Origin: Antitrichia curtipendula | Taxonomy: Eukaryota > Streptophyta > Bryopsida > Hypnales > Leucodontaceae | DNA: 64,000 bases | Assembly (NCBI GenBank): GCA_951230915.1 | Contig: OX579642.1 | Span: 8,246,001-8,310,000, forward strand | Direction of reading: 5' to 3' | Part shown: positions 1 through 12,499 of the stretch, piece after piece | Layout of the letters: every line of letters begins with the position of its first letter | How positions within the stretch are numbered: the stretch's first letter is position 1 | Position numbers and translations under genes: made by a program | The notes under the pieces: generated by a model | Databases searched by the model: none | What the model saw: only the letters and a program-made list of their open reading frames with translations | What the model was told of the DNA's origin: nothing

Positions 1-2330
1 TTCCTTCTCTCTCTCTCACCTTTTGTTGACCTCTTGCAACAACACCAGCACCTGGCATGGGGCAATGAGCCCACTCGCTTTGAGCAGCATTCAGTTAGAA
101 CGTTTGGTACGTAATTTTCCCACGAAGTTTTTAAAAAAAAATCCCCGCTGCCTGCCACGCCCTCCAAATCTTCGAAAATGTCATGATAAAAAAACAGAAC
201 ATTCGACCTGGGCAAAGCCATACTTTTGACCTGGTAATCTTTGCCCCCTCCCTTTCTGCTGTCAAAGTCCAGGCTCGTAAGACTGGGGAGTCAAAAGTAA
301 TGGAATGCTTTTTGTAAGTTCGCATGGACCGACGACGACAGGAGTCATCAGATATGTTTCATAAAAAATAATTTAGAGGTAGTCTAAAAACCTCCAGGGA
401 TACAGTACTACTTGACCGTTCCCTCAGCCATGTGCAGTGGAGTGGTACTTCAAATTCTTATAATCCCGGGTTCTGTTGACACTGCACCTTTAGCAGCGAC
501 AGGCCCCATCTCTCCCTTGAATGCGGAAAACTTGCACAAGGAAAAAAAACAAAAGCCACAATCTTCTTTGCAATGAAAGTATGTTTCATTTGTTTCAAAA
601 AAGAAAAAGAAAAAGGGAAAGCACGTGATTTAATCTGCAGGATCTAACAGTTACTAAGGTAGGGGGCTGTTAAACCCTAAACACTTTAAGAGCTGATTGC
701 ATTTTCAGGGAAGCTAAACTCATTGAAACAATTTTCAGTAAATTCTACTAGGAAGAGAAATGGAATTGGCAGCTAATCCAAGTCGTTTCATATTTTCTGG
801 ACCTTCGCGGAATTAGTTACAAATTTTTTAAATTGAAACGCAGTGGTTTCTAAAAGCACACCCCCCCTCCTGAAATGTCCAACGCTGGTACATTAAATGT
901 ACAGAGTTGGTACATTGAAGAAAGTAAAATGTACCTCTGTGTTAGAGGCCGCTTTTACAGACCCCTACCTTAACGTAGTTGATACAATTATGTCCATGAA
1001 TCCTATCTAAAGCTTTGAGGACATACGTAATCGCAACATCTGATTTTGTGATGAAATCAGCATAAAGCACAGAACCCCTGTTTTGCACACCCAAAAAAAA
1101 CAAGCCATGAGCCCTTTCAGGTGGTTCCGCACATGCCAATGATACGGTGCCCCTGCAGCGGGGCTGTCGCACACTCAACCCTCTCTTATGTCTCTGCCCC
1201 TAGGGACAAATGAGCTTCTAAATTCGCACATGTGTGCACCACTTGACACGTAGATTTGTAGATTTGTAGATTTGTACATATCATGGCATATATTCTCAAA
1301 ATAACCTACATAACATTACCAATCAACCTGAACCATTATTTGTTATAGATTGGGATAATTCTTTACTAGATTCTTGGGAGTGAATTTAGTTTAATCACAT
1401 GTGTTCTAAATCACTAAGGAAAATAAAATATTATCACATGCAGATGAAAAGATTATAATGTTTGATCTCAAAAGGTTTAAAAATCTAAAAGTGAATCAAA
1501 GTCTTTCATCCTTTTTTTATATGTCAAACCTATAATCATGGTCATGAAAAAAAACCCGAGGTTAAGCTATATACCATGGTGTAAAATCATCCTCAAATGA
1601 ATGATTCCATCCATGCACATGTACAAAACCCAACAATGGTACAGTCAAAATGAGATTATCTTGTAATATGTTATCCATTTATACAACTCTTATCAATCAT
1701 CCCTTCTAAAAACACCTTCAAATTAGCATACAAGCATACCATCCAATCCATTGAATTCAAATTTTGTAACGACACATTATTGATTGACAAACTCATAATT
1801 CATAAATATGCACCCTTAACTATGAAAAGCCTATAGATCCCGGTGGGACACAAAAAACACTCACTATTATCATTGTAAGAAATCTAGGTACAATCCATGT
1901 AACCTCCTCATCTATAGTAAGCCTTGAAATCCTCAAATCACACATATTCCAAAAAAATTCTAACATTAACAACATTGTTATCAAATTCACCACATATATT
2001 TTGCTCTATCAACACAAAATAGAAAACAACCTTGTATTACTCCCCTTACTTGACCTAAGCTAGAACCATTTTGCCCTCTTCTCCCTTTCTCCATCTATAG
2101 GCAGAATTTAGATGAAAAATTTAGAAAAAGGTCTTCCTTCTCATAGAGTTGCATATTGTGCAAACTTTTCAAAGTCAATTGTGGGATTTTAAATGAGCTA
2201 ATTCTTCATTTACACCAATGCCCTTCTTGATTGAAGTTTCTCTTTTTTCTCTTGATTCATTTTAAGAAAATAAAAATTCATAAACTGAATCCAATTCAAC
2301 TTACTTTATAAGTTATCCTTGCATACAAAA
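1..2330. other. gene-free spacer, no element recognised
   Basis: Only short open frames without recognisable domains occur here, and no exon-like run with splice signals was found. The first 1.2 kb is less AT-rich than what follows and could hold the edge of a neighbouring gene or its untranslated region, but nothing supports a specific call. From about 1.25 kb the sequence takes on the AT-rich character of the dispersed repeats seen across the rest of the window. Confidence 0.5.
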
Positions 2331-2525
2331 GGCATTCGTGGCCTTGGCTTAGTGGCTTTGGCCTTGGAACCCCAATGAGGAGGTCATGAGTTCAAACCTA
2401 GGCAATGGTAGGGTGCTTACTGCTATACATTAGTCCATCCAACTATGGTAGGATTAAATGACGCTGTCTTTATATGGAGACCTGAGAATGTGTCAATTCA
2501 TTACAAGGTCTATTTCCTAAAGGAG
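2331..2525 (+). mobile_element. tRNA-derived SINE-like element
   Basis: A short non-coding segment shows both halves of an internal RNA polymerase III promoter. The A box TGGCTTAGTGG is at 2345-2355 and a B-box-like GAGTTCAAACC starts at 2388, about 33 bp downstream, which is the usual tRNA-type spacing. The body then runs into unrelated sequence ending near CTAAAGGAGACC. It does not fold as a functional tRNA that I can see and has no anticodon arm I could place, so a tRNA-derived SINE fits better than a tRNA gene. The ends are estimated. A second copy was not found in the window. Confidence 0.55.
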
Positions 2526-2532
2526 ACCTTTG

Positions 2533-3473
2533 TTAACCATAAAGTTCTTTCATATTAGAGGCCCAAAACTGCTTTAAAATACTAGTCTCCAAAGCAAGGC
2601 TAAAAATTCATCTATATTTATTTTTTAACAAATACAACCATAGGATCCTTTAGCTAACTTGTCAAAATACACTTTACTGAAATTTTAGAATAAAAAACTA
2701 TCTTACCAATTGCAAGATCGTAATGCTTGGATTTCAAAAAGAAGTCTTTTCAATTCTTTCCAAATGCTTAGATTTCATCTTTCAAACTTTTTATCCAAAA
2801 ATGTGTAGATCCCACAACTTTCACTCTCGAGTTCACTCTCAATAATATATTGAAGAAATAAGTTGAGAATACATATAAAAATTTCCCAAAAAATTTCATA
2901 TCCATATGTGAACTAAATAGTAAGTAGAAAGAAGTAGAGAATGATTCAAGATACTAAATTGTTAAGAATTTAGTTATGGAATTGAAAAATGCCAATTCCA
3001 ATGGTTGTAATGTTGTAATAAACAATGTACATCATATGGTTTTATTTTATTTTCAAAAATTTCAAAAATTGAGTTAAAGGAAGGACTTTAAAGTTTATTT
3101 TAGAGTAGAGATTCATGTTTGCTTGCAAACTAAAACTCTTCATAACTTTCATATCATTAATCAAAATAGAATGATTATAAACTTTTTACGTGTATAGAAA
3201 AAGAGAAAGAAAAAAAACAATTTCAAATTTTTATTTTTTAATAAAGTGATTTTTTCACTTGCCCGAACTACCCAAGTTGAGATAGAAATTGCATATCATA
3301 CAATAAATTTTTAACCATGTAGTCAAAAGTTACAAAAAGGTTGCCTCTTAAAGCTACTCCTCGACCACATGTTGAATGAAAATTTCAAAGGAGAAAAATA
3401 AAAATTCCATTCTTAGTGAGCTACCCAAATTTTGTATTTGTCAAAAAATGTTGTTTGGTCCTTTAGGGATTAA
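2533..3473 (+). repeat. TTAA-bounded non-autonomous element, family A
   Basis: The segment starts TTAACCATAAAG and ends CTTTAGGGATTAA, so its termini are degenerate inverted repeats flanked by TTAA. The interior has no coding capacity. A longer direct relative starts at 49471 and ends at 50925; the first 160 bp of the two are clearly alignable (both contain CTCCAAAGCAAGG). Inverted relatives occur at about 25155-25760 and 56870-58165. Recurrence in both orientations together with the shared termini supports a transposed unit rather than chance similarity. Confidence 0.6.
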
Positions 3474-3619
3474 CCTTCCTTTGTGTCACACATCCTTATT
3501 TAATTATGCAAAATTAAATATGCCAACCTATATAAACTTGGTTATTTTACAATGTAAACATTCTCACTGTGGTAACTTCATGTCACACTCACTAATAGAA
3601 CAAATCAATGTAATATGGT

Positions 3620-3883
3620 ATATTTAACTACTCCTGGACTATTCAATGAATTTGGACTAAGCATGATCTATACAAACATTAGGAGATCTCCTGATGTTTG
3701 TATAGATCAAGAAATCCCCCGATACTTCTATAGATAACCTGATGTTTTGGATTGATCCTCTGATGAAAATTTAGATCTCCCAATGATTTAGATAGATCCC
3801 CCAATGCTCAATCAAGAGATCTCCCAATGACTAGTACGGAGTATGAATTATGGACTTTCAAAAGTCCAAAAGTAGTTAAATAT
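3620..3883. repeat. MITE with internal 46-bp palindrome, copy 1
   Basis: The left end reads ATATTTAACTACT and the right end AGTAGTTAAATAT, followed inward by GGACT-type sequence on both sides, giving terminal inverted repeats of about 20 bp. Inside, 3664-3709 is a near-perfect palindrome centred on GGAGATCTCC, followed by degenerate repeats of GATCTCC-AATG. A shorter relative with the same ends is at 24888-25103. No protein is encoded. Confidence 0.6.
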
Positions 3884-6800
3884 GTCATTAATGTAGAATA
3901 ATTCCAATTTTATCCATGTAATATTTGATTAAAAAATTATGATTCTTCATGCAAATTTAGACTCTCCAAAGAGTGGGTTATCTAAATTATCTCTCTACTA
4001 TCAAATTGCAAGTTACTACTTCAAACTTCAAACACACTTGGCCTCTTAGTTAGTCTTACTTCTTGGCTCCTTCGGCAACTAGTTGAGTTCGCTAATGTGG
4101 CTTCTTGGGATTGGCTGCAATCTTGGGTCTGCTTTCGTTTTGTTTGTTCTTTGGTTTGCATTGGTTTTTAGTGAAAAGGAAAAGAAAAGAAAAAAATTTC
4201 GCCAGACATAAGTGGTCCCTTTGTGTGTACTGTTTCCCCTTGCAATGGAAATTGTCCATGTGTTTTAAAAATAAAAATAGAACTTCAAACACACAAGAGA
4301 ACTGATCAAATTTGATACCACATAGCAAGTTTGTCTGAAAAGAAGTTCCTCAAAAAATAATTGACACATGTCATTTCTTGATTGTTTGGAACTCTCGCAA
4401 GAAGAGATGTGTACACACAAATAGTCATGGTCTGGTCAAGTAAGGAAGTGCATGCTGCAGTTTTCTTATTTCACGTATATTAGGTAGAGCAGAAAAAAAC
4501 TTATTCTTCAGGAGATACGGATGAAACATGAAAATATAGATAAAAGTTCATAAAAGTTTATATTTAATCATCCAAAATTGTGTACATTGATCCAAAATAT
4601 GAAAATATCTGAAACCTTGGCCTACTGTGTTGTACTACCTGCATTATTACAACTTGAATGCTTTATGTGAAAGGGATGATCACTTGTAAAAAAACCCATT
4701 CAAATCAACAAACTTTGTTGATTTGGTCAACTTGATTTGGACGTTTGTATAATAGAGTTGTATTTGTAGAAAACAACATTAAATTTTTTTGGATGAAATA
4801 AGAATCTATCCATTATGGATACATTTAATCATCTAAATGCTGATTTGCGATTGCTCCAACATTTTGGAGTTAGCTATGTGACGTTTGCAGTGGCCACTAA
4901 ATGTCGAATGGATGACAAAGAATCCTACTACATAAGACAAAAGTGAAGATATTCATCCTTGGATATTTTGTGTGAAAAGGGGAGGTCTTTGACAATAGTT
5001 TGACCTCTAGTGAGTACTCTTGATGGATTTTTTTCCAGCAAATGATTTCCAAGGTACCAAAAAAGGATGATTTCCACAGTGACCAACCCCCAACATTCCA
5101 AGGTTAAGCATCTCATTCCTCCGATGTGGACAATGGACAAAAGATCGATGTTAGAAATGGCCGTCAAGTCACTTCACCGGGACAACCCCTGTCGATGCAT
5201 GGACGATCCATTCCGGGTGAGTGGCAATCCATTAATGGTGACAAAAACTTGCAGCTTTTTTTTTTCTGATGGCTATGGTGACGGAAAGCTTTTGCAAAAC
5301 GTACTAAATGGAATTGGGTGGCCCAGCAGCAATCAGTGTGTTTACTTTCTGTCTGAAACTCAGAGTTTTCTGAATGGCAAGTTCGACAAAGCCAAGAATC
5401 CAGTCCTTTCGTTTGCGCAACATTTTCAAGGCTTTGGCAGATGGGGTGGGATGGTACCAGAGGGTTTTTTTTATTCATTTTTTAAGAAGGGCCAAGGTGG
5501 CCATATAAAATGTTACTAGTGTCCCCTGAGCCATTTTCACAACCAAAAATAAAAGTTAAAAATAAAATAAAATAAAATTCATAAAAAAATTGAAATTCAA
5601 TAACTTTCACACCATAGGTGCTCACGTTATGAAACAAAGCCCATGCACCCCTCTTTGGAGAGAGCTTTCCGATGGTACCAAAAACACCACTAGGGGACCT
5701 ATGGTTCATAAGATATCACCGTAACAAACAAAACAACAACCTAACCTAAGATATGAATAGTGGTGCTCCAAATTTCAACATTCATCCACATATTTGATAA
5801 AAAAAATATCACATGAGCACATAGCACACATCCATAATTTAATTTTCATCCACAATTTGGCAATTTTTTTAATTTGAAGTTTTTTGCCATAAAACTTCAC
5901 GGTTTGTTGTCATTTTCTAGCCAAATTATTATTTGGGGGTGGTGGTGGTGGTTTGCAATCTAGCACTAATTTGACCCCCCCAAAAAGCTATGGATGGTAT
6001 TCAAAGATTTTAAAAGAGCGTAAATATATATTTAGGTGAATACAATTGGTATTTCATTCATGCTAGTGTGTCCTATGCTATTGCCACTACCAAAATAAAA
6101 GTAAAAGTAATTTTCTAATTTTGCAATTCATAAAGACTTTGAAATCTAATAACTTTCACACCATAGGTCTAAATGTCACAAGACACAATCCGTGCACCTT
6201 TCTTTGCAGATAGCTTTCCGATGATATCAAAAAGGCAATTAAGAGACGCATGGTTTAGAAAATCTCATTGTAACAAGCAGACAAACAAAAACAACCTTAT
6301 TTAAGGTATATAACTCATATATCCTATGCCATTGGCAAAGTCAAAATAATGTTTAATGAATAGTTTTTTAATTATTTAATTCATAAAACTTCAAAATCCA
6401 TAGGTCCAAACGCCACATAACAAAGCCTGCGCACCCCTCCTTGTAGAGAGCTTTTTGAAGGTACCAAGAACGCAACTAAAAGATGCACAGTTTGGTAGAC
6501 CTCATCGATTCAAAACAAACAAACAACCTCACTTAAAGGATAAACTTGAGATACATCCATAACAAATTCACAATTAGTCAATTTTCTATCAATACATAGT
6601 TTAAATATGCCTATTAGCCCCTAAAAGACCCATGCATTCAAAATTTTGAACAATGGATGAACACAAACACATCCCAAGCACACAAAAATGCATTGTTTCA
6701 TCCATTTATTTTATTAAAGATTCTTGTGTGAATTCTTCAACATTTGTATAATATAGATTTTGAAGATTTTATTTTGCAAATATTCTACAATTCAAAAGGT

Positions 6801-7156
6801 ATATGTAGGTTTGACCTTAAAAAATAACTTTTATAGTTTAAAAAATGGACAAAGAAATGACTCAAATAAATATTTTAAAAATCTTCCTAAATCACTATGA
6901 TTAAAACTTAACATTTTGATCTACTAGGGAAGTTTTTTTTGTAAAAGTCACATACATACAATCTATAATCAATTTTTGACTTCAAAATATTAATGAAAGA
7001 TATTGGTTTGTGATTAAATTGTACGGATATGAACTACGGGTCATATTTTACAACTATTGTTTAATAGTCACACAATCAATTTCCTCTTCTAGGAAGCCTT
7101 TCATAATACACCTTTACAATTTTCAAAATTTTGACTATCCCTTGGTCCTTCAGGAA
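3884..7156. other. AT-rich spacer with three diverged repeat copies
   Basis: No gene is supported. Three diverged copies of one sequence of roughly 220-240 bp lie at about 5545-5765, 6080-6305 and 6340-6545. Each contains a variant of AACTTTCACACCATAGGT followed about 50 bp later by GAGAGAGCTTTCCGATGGTACC. A separate short segment near 4200-4270 (CTGTTTCCCCTTGCAATGG) has a relative near 60530-60570, so it is another dispersed repeat. An open frame at 5067-5519 has no recognisable domain and is not called. Confidence 0.45.
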
Positions 7157-7811
7157 TTAAGAAGCTTTGGAACTAAACAATGATAGCCTTTTATTAGTGT
7201 ATCTTGGTTGAATCTTTTGCAAATTTTATACACAACTTTAAGGTGAAGTTGATTGAAAGTATAAATTTTGAGAGTTAAAATCAAAACATAACAATAACAC
7301 TTGTGGAGAGAAAACACAACAATATCACTTGCGGATTGAAAGATGATAATGTTTGATCTTGAGGTAGTTAAAACTACAAAAATGATTTGAAGTCTTTCAA
7401 TCTTCTTTTCACATGTCAAATCTAAAAAGTTGGTCACAAAAGAAATATGAGGATAAAGGGCCAAACAAGCATAACTCCAATCAATTTATGGCTACTCAAA
7501 ATCTACTCTATAATTTTTTTAAATGAATTATTAATGTGTTTTTTCTCCAAGATCTAGTGTATTGAGGCTTAATTTAAAGAGCCCTCAACACTACGGAAAG
7601 TCAAGATTGCAATGGACACCTTTGCACAAAATCTTCAATAGAAAAATCATAATCAATCATTTTCAAAGTCGGATTTTTGATGCTAAAATTAGACTTCAAG
7701 AAGAATTTTTCAAAAATATAAACTAATAAAAATAACAAATTGATTAGGTTTTATTTAACTTCAAAGTATTTTCAACATCAAAATTTGATGCTTTGGGCAT
7801 TAAGGGGTTAA
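7157..7811 (+). repeat. TTAA-bounded element, family B, copy 1
   Basis: This non-coding unit ends GGGCATTAAGGGGTTAA. It aligns over about 450 bp with the better-preserved copy at 45705-46354; shared landmarks include CTCCAAGATCTAGTGTATT and GTCAAGATTGCAATGG. An inverted copy occupies about 24292-24840. The left end is degraded (TTAAGAAGCTTTGG). The terminal TTAA is immediately followed by CTCCTAAA, as if another element of the same superfamily abuts it. Confidence 0.6.
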
Positions 7812-8903
7812 CTCCTAAAATACCAAAGGTGTTTGAGCATGGTCCTTGTTTTCTTGACTAGCTCTTGTAACAAGCATAATTCTTCATTTATGTGGAATAA
7901 TTTTCATGATCACCACCATTGAAATAAAACAAGAATTATTTAGCTTTCCTTGTAAAAAAAATAAACATAATCGCACAATTTTGAGAAAATGCCACTATTG
8001 ACAAGATTGATGAAAGATGTTTGATTAGGTAGTACTTTATATGTACACTGAAATCAAAATGTTGAAATTGGATTGCTTAAAAGTTCTCCTAAAATTCTGG
8101 TTTTTTTCCACATAAGCTCATCATCATAATATTGGTGTGTAATTTTTTTCAAATCATTTTGAGGTGTAAAAAAATAGATATGAAAATGTGAAGTAGCAGT
8201 CCACAATGCCATTGCCATATTGAAAATTTTACCAAAAATTGCACACTCAATCATTTTTCAATTGGATTGCACTGATGGATTTAGCAAAGAAAATCATCTA
8301 GGGTCTCTTTGTTGCTTACAAACTGTTAGTGAAGTTCACATATCAATTTTTTTACAAATGTAGTTGTAGAAGCCCTGTGGTGGCCTTATAATTCTGTAGG
8401 GGTTACTTACCCTCTTCTTTTTAAAATAGCCATGACCACAATTTGTTCAAATCAATAAAATCCTACCAACCCATTTTTTTTAATCATTTTTTTATAAAAT
8501 TTCAAGGTTTAATAGAGGTTTGATATCATATACCTTGTTGCAATGATTATTTAGTCCTTTACAATGCAAGCTTGATGTTCATTTCTAATTTACAAAGATT
8601 TACACTTGACGTGCTTTCATTTCACACAAGCAATCGCATAATTCTTATTTATCTTAATAATCTCTAAAACTTGTGTACAAACCATGATTGTACTAATAAT
8701 TATATGTCTAAAATATATAAACTATATCAATGTATATTATGAAATTAAATCATTATCAAATTATATCTAATAAATTTTCTCATGCTATTCATTTTTACAT
8801 TTAGAATCTAGTTATGACAAGTATATATTTGAAATCTAGTATGTATGATAAATGTATAATATTTGAGATGATTGAACATACTAACAATGACAAACTTTAG
8901 GAT
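7812..8903. other. AT-rich spacer, nothing recognised
   Basis: No open frame with domain features, RNA gene or clean inverted repeat was found. The first bases (CTCCTAAAATACC after the shared TTAA) resemble the left terminus of another TTAA-bounded element whose right end I could not place. Confidence 0.4.
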
Positions 8904-9486
8904 TTAATCCTTAAAGCCCCAAGGGTGTTTTGTGTCAAAAATCACTCAAAATTGCTACTTCTATTGTGTTCATTTAAGGAAACCAAAATAACAATAATTT
9001 TTTGAATTTAACCGTAAGATCTTGTACTTAACTTGTTTGAGACCACGTAGTAAAATTTCATCAAATTTGACCGTATGGATTGGAAGGTATTAGCATTCAA
9101 AGTTGGACAAAAAGGATTTTTTTGGAGATACTTAGATTGCCCAAAAAACTAAGATTGTCCATAACTTTCTCATCCCTAGTCCAAATAGAATGAATCAAAG
9201 TTTCACATATAGGCAAAAACATAATATATTTGATTTTCGATTTTTGATTTTTTTTTTACTTCTGGTGATTTTTTGGGGGCTGCTCGCCAATATCCATTTC
9301 TTGTTTATTGGGCCATAACTTTTTCATCGGGCACATGATTGAAATAAAAATTATATATCCACAAAGATCTCACAAAACTACACAACCTCAAAAAATCTCA
9401 AAGAAATTCACTACAAATTGAGACAATAGGAACCTACCCATACCCAAATTGTCTCCTGAGGAGACAAACAATCCTTTAGGGATTAA
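8904..9486 (+). repeat. TTAA-bounded element, family C, copy 1
   Basis: The unit starts TTAATCCTTAAAGCCCC and ends ATCCTTTAGGGATTAA, inverted relatives of one another. The interior is non-coding. Diverged relatives lie inverted at about 26172-27131, and direct and partial at 35967-36200 and about 55967-56180; all keep the phrases TCTAACCGTA-GATCTTG and GATTG-AAGATATTAGCATT. The copy at 35967 lies inside the Mutator-like element. Confidence 0.6.
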
Positions 9487-11100
9487 TGAGTGTAGTGATG
9501 TATCACATTTGAGTAGATTGAATATATTGACAAGTGCATATCCAAAATTTAGTTAATGTAACAACACAAAATCTCAAATAAGGTTTGCCAATGCCTTAAA
9601 ATGATCACATTTAGAATCTAATAATTATAGCAATTTATAATAAAATGAGAAGGTTGAATGTGAAAATGATAAATATTTATATTTAGAATCTAATGAAGGT
9701 CAATGCCCTAACAAGTATAAATTGACTATCTAGTCATTTTAATAATCTAATAATAATATACAACATTGAAAAGATTGAATATACTATCAACAAGTATATA
9801 TTTAATGCCTAATGTATTTGACAACATACACTATATGACAAAATTAAGAATATTGATAAGGGCGTATTTGGAGGTTATTTTAACAATTGACAATGAAGAA
9901 CCTTGGATTGATCTAATGTCTAATCAAGTACAAAATATAGAACCTAATATACTTGACAAGATCCAATTTTTGACAAAATTGAGTGACTTGATAAGAACAT
10001 ATTTATAATCTATTACTTCCAATGAACAACAAGTCATAATGTATGTGCCCAATAATTAATAGTTTTCAATAAATTTATTTGATATTTCTCTCTCTATATA
10101 TATTCAATTCCTAATTATAGGATTTTTTATGAACTTGCTATTTCCTCTGACCTGAAATAAATCCTTGGTTTTCAAATATTCCTTGTTTCAAATTAAATTC
10201 AATGGTTCATAGAAATGAAACTTTGGTTTGGCTTGATGGTGTCCATGATCTAATTGGGATCATCGAAGTTGATCAAAGTTCAATCACCGAGACTAGATTG
10301 CAATTGAATTGCAAGAGTTGATTAGAGTTGAGCTGCAAGTTCTTGATAACAATTTCATGACAAGAGCTCATCGAAGTTCATTGACATCAACAATTCTAAG
10401 TTGAATCACAGGAAACCCTCAAAGTTGAATGCACAAAATCTTTCCAAAATTCACCTCACTAGAGTAGGTAGTACATTGACCGGAATTCATTGCATTGGAG
10501 CTAGTTGTAAAATAGGAGAAAATTGACAATTTTGGTGCCTACTTTCAACATGTTTTGCTTGACTTTTTAACTTCACAACTTTCACTCCTACTAGGATTGA
10601 CAAGAATACGCATTCCCGTGCAAATAGGAGCACCTTGCGTTCTAATTTATTCCTTTTCAAGAAACCATGGATTAATTTATGGATAAAAGGAGTATTTAAC
10701 TACAATAATTATAACAATTGATAATAATTGGAAAAGTTGGATGCATCAATAATTATATATTTAGAATTTAAAAAATATGACAATGTACTATAGTCAAAAC
10801 TAAAGTAAACTAATAAATATTTTCTAATTGAAACTTTCAAAATTTAAAATATATTCATATAATTTCAATCAATACATATCATAAATTAGGCTATTTGTTT
10901 TATTTGTTATGATAAGATCTCCTGAACTTTGCATCCTTTGGTTGCAGTCTTGATATCATCAAAAAGCCTTCACTAAGTAAGGGTGCATAGGTTTTGTTTT
11001 GTGGCGTTTGGATTGATAGTATGAGAAGTATTGAATTTCAAAGTTTTTATGAATTAAAAAGTTATAAAATTATTTTTATTTTGACTGTGGTAATGGCACA
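9487..11100. repeat. AT-rich degenerate repeats
   Basis: From about 9590 to 10010 a loose unit recurs, containing variants of AGAATCTAATAATTATGACAA and GATTGAATATACTA-CAACAAGTATATATTTA. Similar phrases occur at 8800-8880 and 10690-10900. The short open frame at 9766-10008 is a by-product of this repeat and encodes low-complexity protein, so it is not called. No gene is supported. Confidence 0.4.
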
Positions 11101-11112
11101 TCATCACAAAAT

Positions 11113-11268
11113 TCAATGCATGCCAATATGGTGCCAATATGGTGCATTGAAACGCTATCAAGCTAATTTGGTACCAACCTCCATGCTAGGTTTGATGCTG
11201 AGTTTGCATGGAGGTTGGTACCAAATTAGCTTGATAGCATTTCAATGCACCATATTGGCATGCATTGA
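11113..11268. repeat. long hairpin (imperfect palindrome)
   Basis: The left arm beginning TCAATGCATGCC and the right arm ending GGCATGCATTGA pair over about 60 bp around a loop of about 20-25 bp. The left arm carries an extra 11-bp tandem copy of CCAATATGGTG absent from the right arm, and there is a single mismatch (ACGCTATC versus GATAGCAT). Ends lack obvious target duplications. It could be a foldback MITE or a small-RNA hairpin precursor; sequence alone does not decide. Confidence 0.6.
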
Positions 11269-11659
11269 CTTTCCTGATGATGGTACACTTATATTCATTA
11301 TTTCAAGATTTAAATCATGTTTTTAAAATAATGAATGTATTCGACAATTTATAGAATTCAATATACCTTCCTAGACTACATAAACACACTAAAAGAAACT
11401 TTGTACCATGTACCATTGATTGAGTTTTTGAATAAGAGTCCTTTCACACTATGTCTCAAGTTTTAACTTCTAAATTTTGGTTCAAGGTTAAATCCCTACT
11501 TTCTTTATACATTACATGGTACTTTTTCCTTCATTTTATTGATTCAAAATTTTTGTTGAGACTTGAAAGTCATGATTGGTTTCCATTTTGGCTAGACCTA
11601 ATCTGGCCTCCAAGTCCATCTTTCTTAACACCCCAATTCTTCCAAAGTGTTGTCATGTA

Positions 11660-12150
11660 GGCATTCTAAAATGATGTGGGACTTGGGGCGTAGTATGAAG
11701 TTCCAAGTCCCAATTTTTAGCTCTCCACCAATTACATTTTAAGAATTTACACGGACTTGGAATGTAGTGTGAAAATTCCAAATCCTAGTTTTCAATTCTC
11801 AAACGATCACATTTATAGGATTTAAAAGGACTTGGTATGTAGTATAAAGTTCTAAGCCTCAATTTTCAGCTCCTTACTAGTTACATTGGGTAAATTCACA
11901 TGGACTTGGGATTTTATGTAGAAATTATAGATTTTAAATTTTAGCTCTCCACAAATCACATTTTGAGAATTAAGAGGGACTTGGGACATAGCGTGAAAGT
12001 TCCAAGTTCCAATTTTTAGCTCTCTATCCATCACACTTTGAGAATTCAGAGGGACAAGGGATATAGTGTAAAGTCCAATTTTCAGCTCTCTACCAATCAT
12101 GTTTTGAGAATTTAGAGAGACTTAGGACATAGTGTGAAAATTCCAAGTCC
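11660..12150. repeat. 75-bp minisatellite, about seven units
   Basis: Variants of GGACTTGGGACATAGTGTGAAAGTTCC recur at about 72-76 bp spacing (near 11682, 11754, 11829, 11903, 11979, 12053 and 12119). Each is followed by CCAATTTTCAGCTCTC and ACCAATCACATTTTGAG. The short antisense open frame across it is repeat-derived (repeated LNSQ-type peptide). A further partial unit resumes at about 12475-12515, after an interrupting segment. Confidence 0.75.
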
Positions 12151-12154
12151 CAAT

Positions 12155-12475
12155 TTTCATTGCTCCCATTACAAAAAATTTCAGCCTTCTACAATGCTGT
12201 TTAGAAAGTTTTTTCGGCACTCCCTGCGGTGCAGTTACAGAAAAATAATTTATTTTTTAAAAAAATTTTAAAAATAAAAAATAAATAAAAAATATTAAAA
12301 ATATTAAAAAATTCTCCAGTCTGATGTGGCACAAGTAGTGCCACGTCAGATTTCCCCCAAAAAAATTTAAAAAAATTAAAAACAAAACAAAACAAAAAAC
12401 TTTTTTTTTCCCTAATTGCACCACAACCTTGCAAAACTCGCGGCACTCCTGAGGGCTGAATTTTTTTGTGATGAC
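12155..12475. mobile_element. insertion interrupting the minisatellite
   Basis: The 75-bp repeat pattern stops after CCAATTTTCAT and resumes with ACCAATCACCACATTTTGAG. The roughly 320 bp between has a central palindrome (CTGATGTGGCAC, spacer, GTGCCACGTCAG, near 12321-12349) flanked by A-rich and T-rich tracts. It ends with AACTCGCGGCACTCCTGAGGGC. A related unit near 26520-26880 has the same layout: TCTGATGTGGCC palindrome, long T tract, ACTCGCGGCCCCTTGGAGGGC. No target duplication was confirmed. Confidence 0.45.
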
Positions 12476-12499
12476 CAATCACCACATTTTGAGGTTTCG

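Noticed and set aside
2341..2400. Possible tRNA gene
   Set aside because: A and B boxes are present, but no acceptor stem or anticodon arm pairs, so a SINE is the better reading.
5067..5519. 150-codon open frame
   Set aside because: No domain, overlapping antisense frames of similar length, and its 3' end enters the diverged repeat; not supported as a gene.
5545..6545. CRISPR-like spacing of repeats
   Set aside because: Only three diverged copies with unequal spacing in a plant nuclear context; an ordinary dispersed or tandem repeat.
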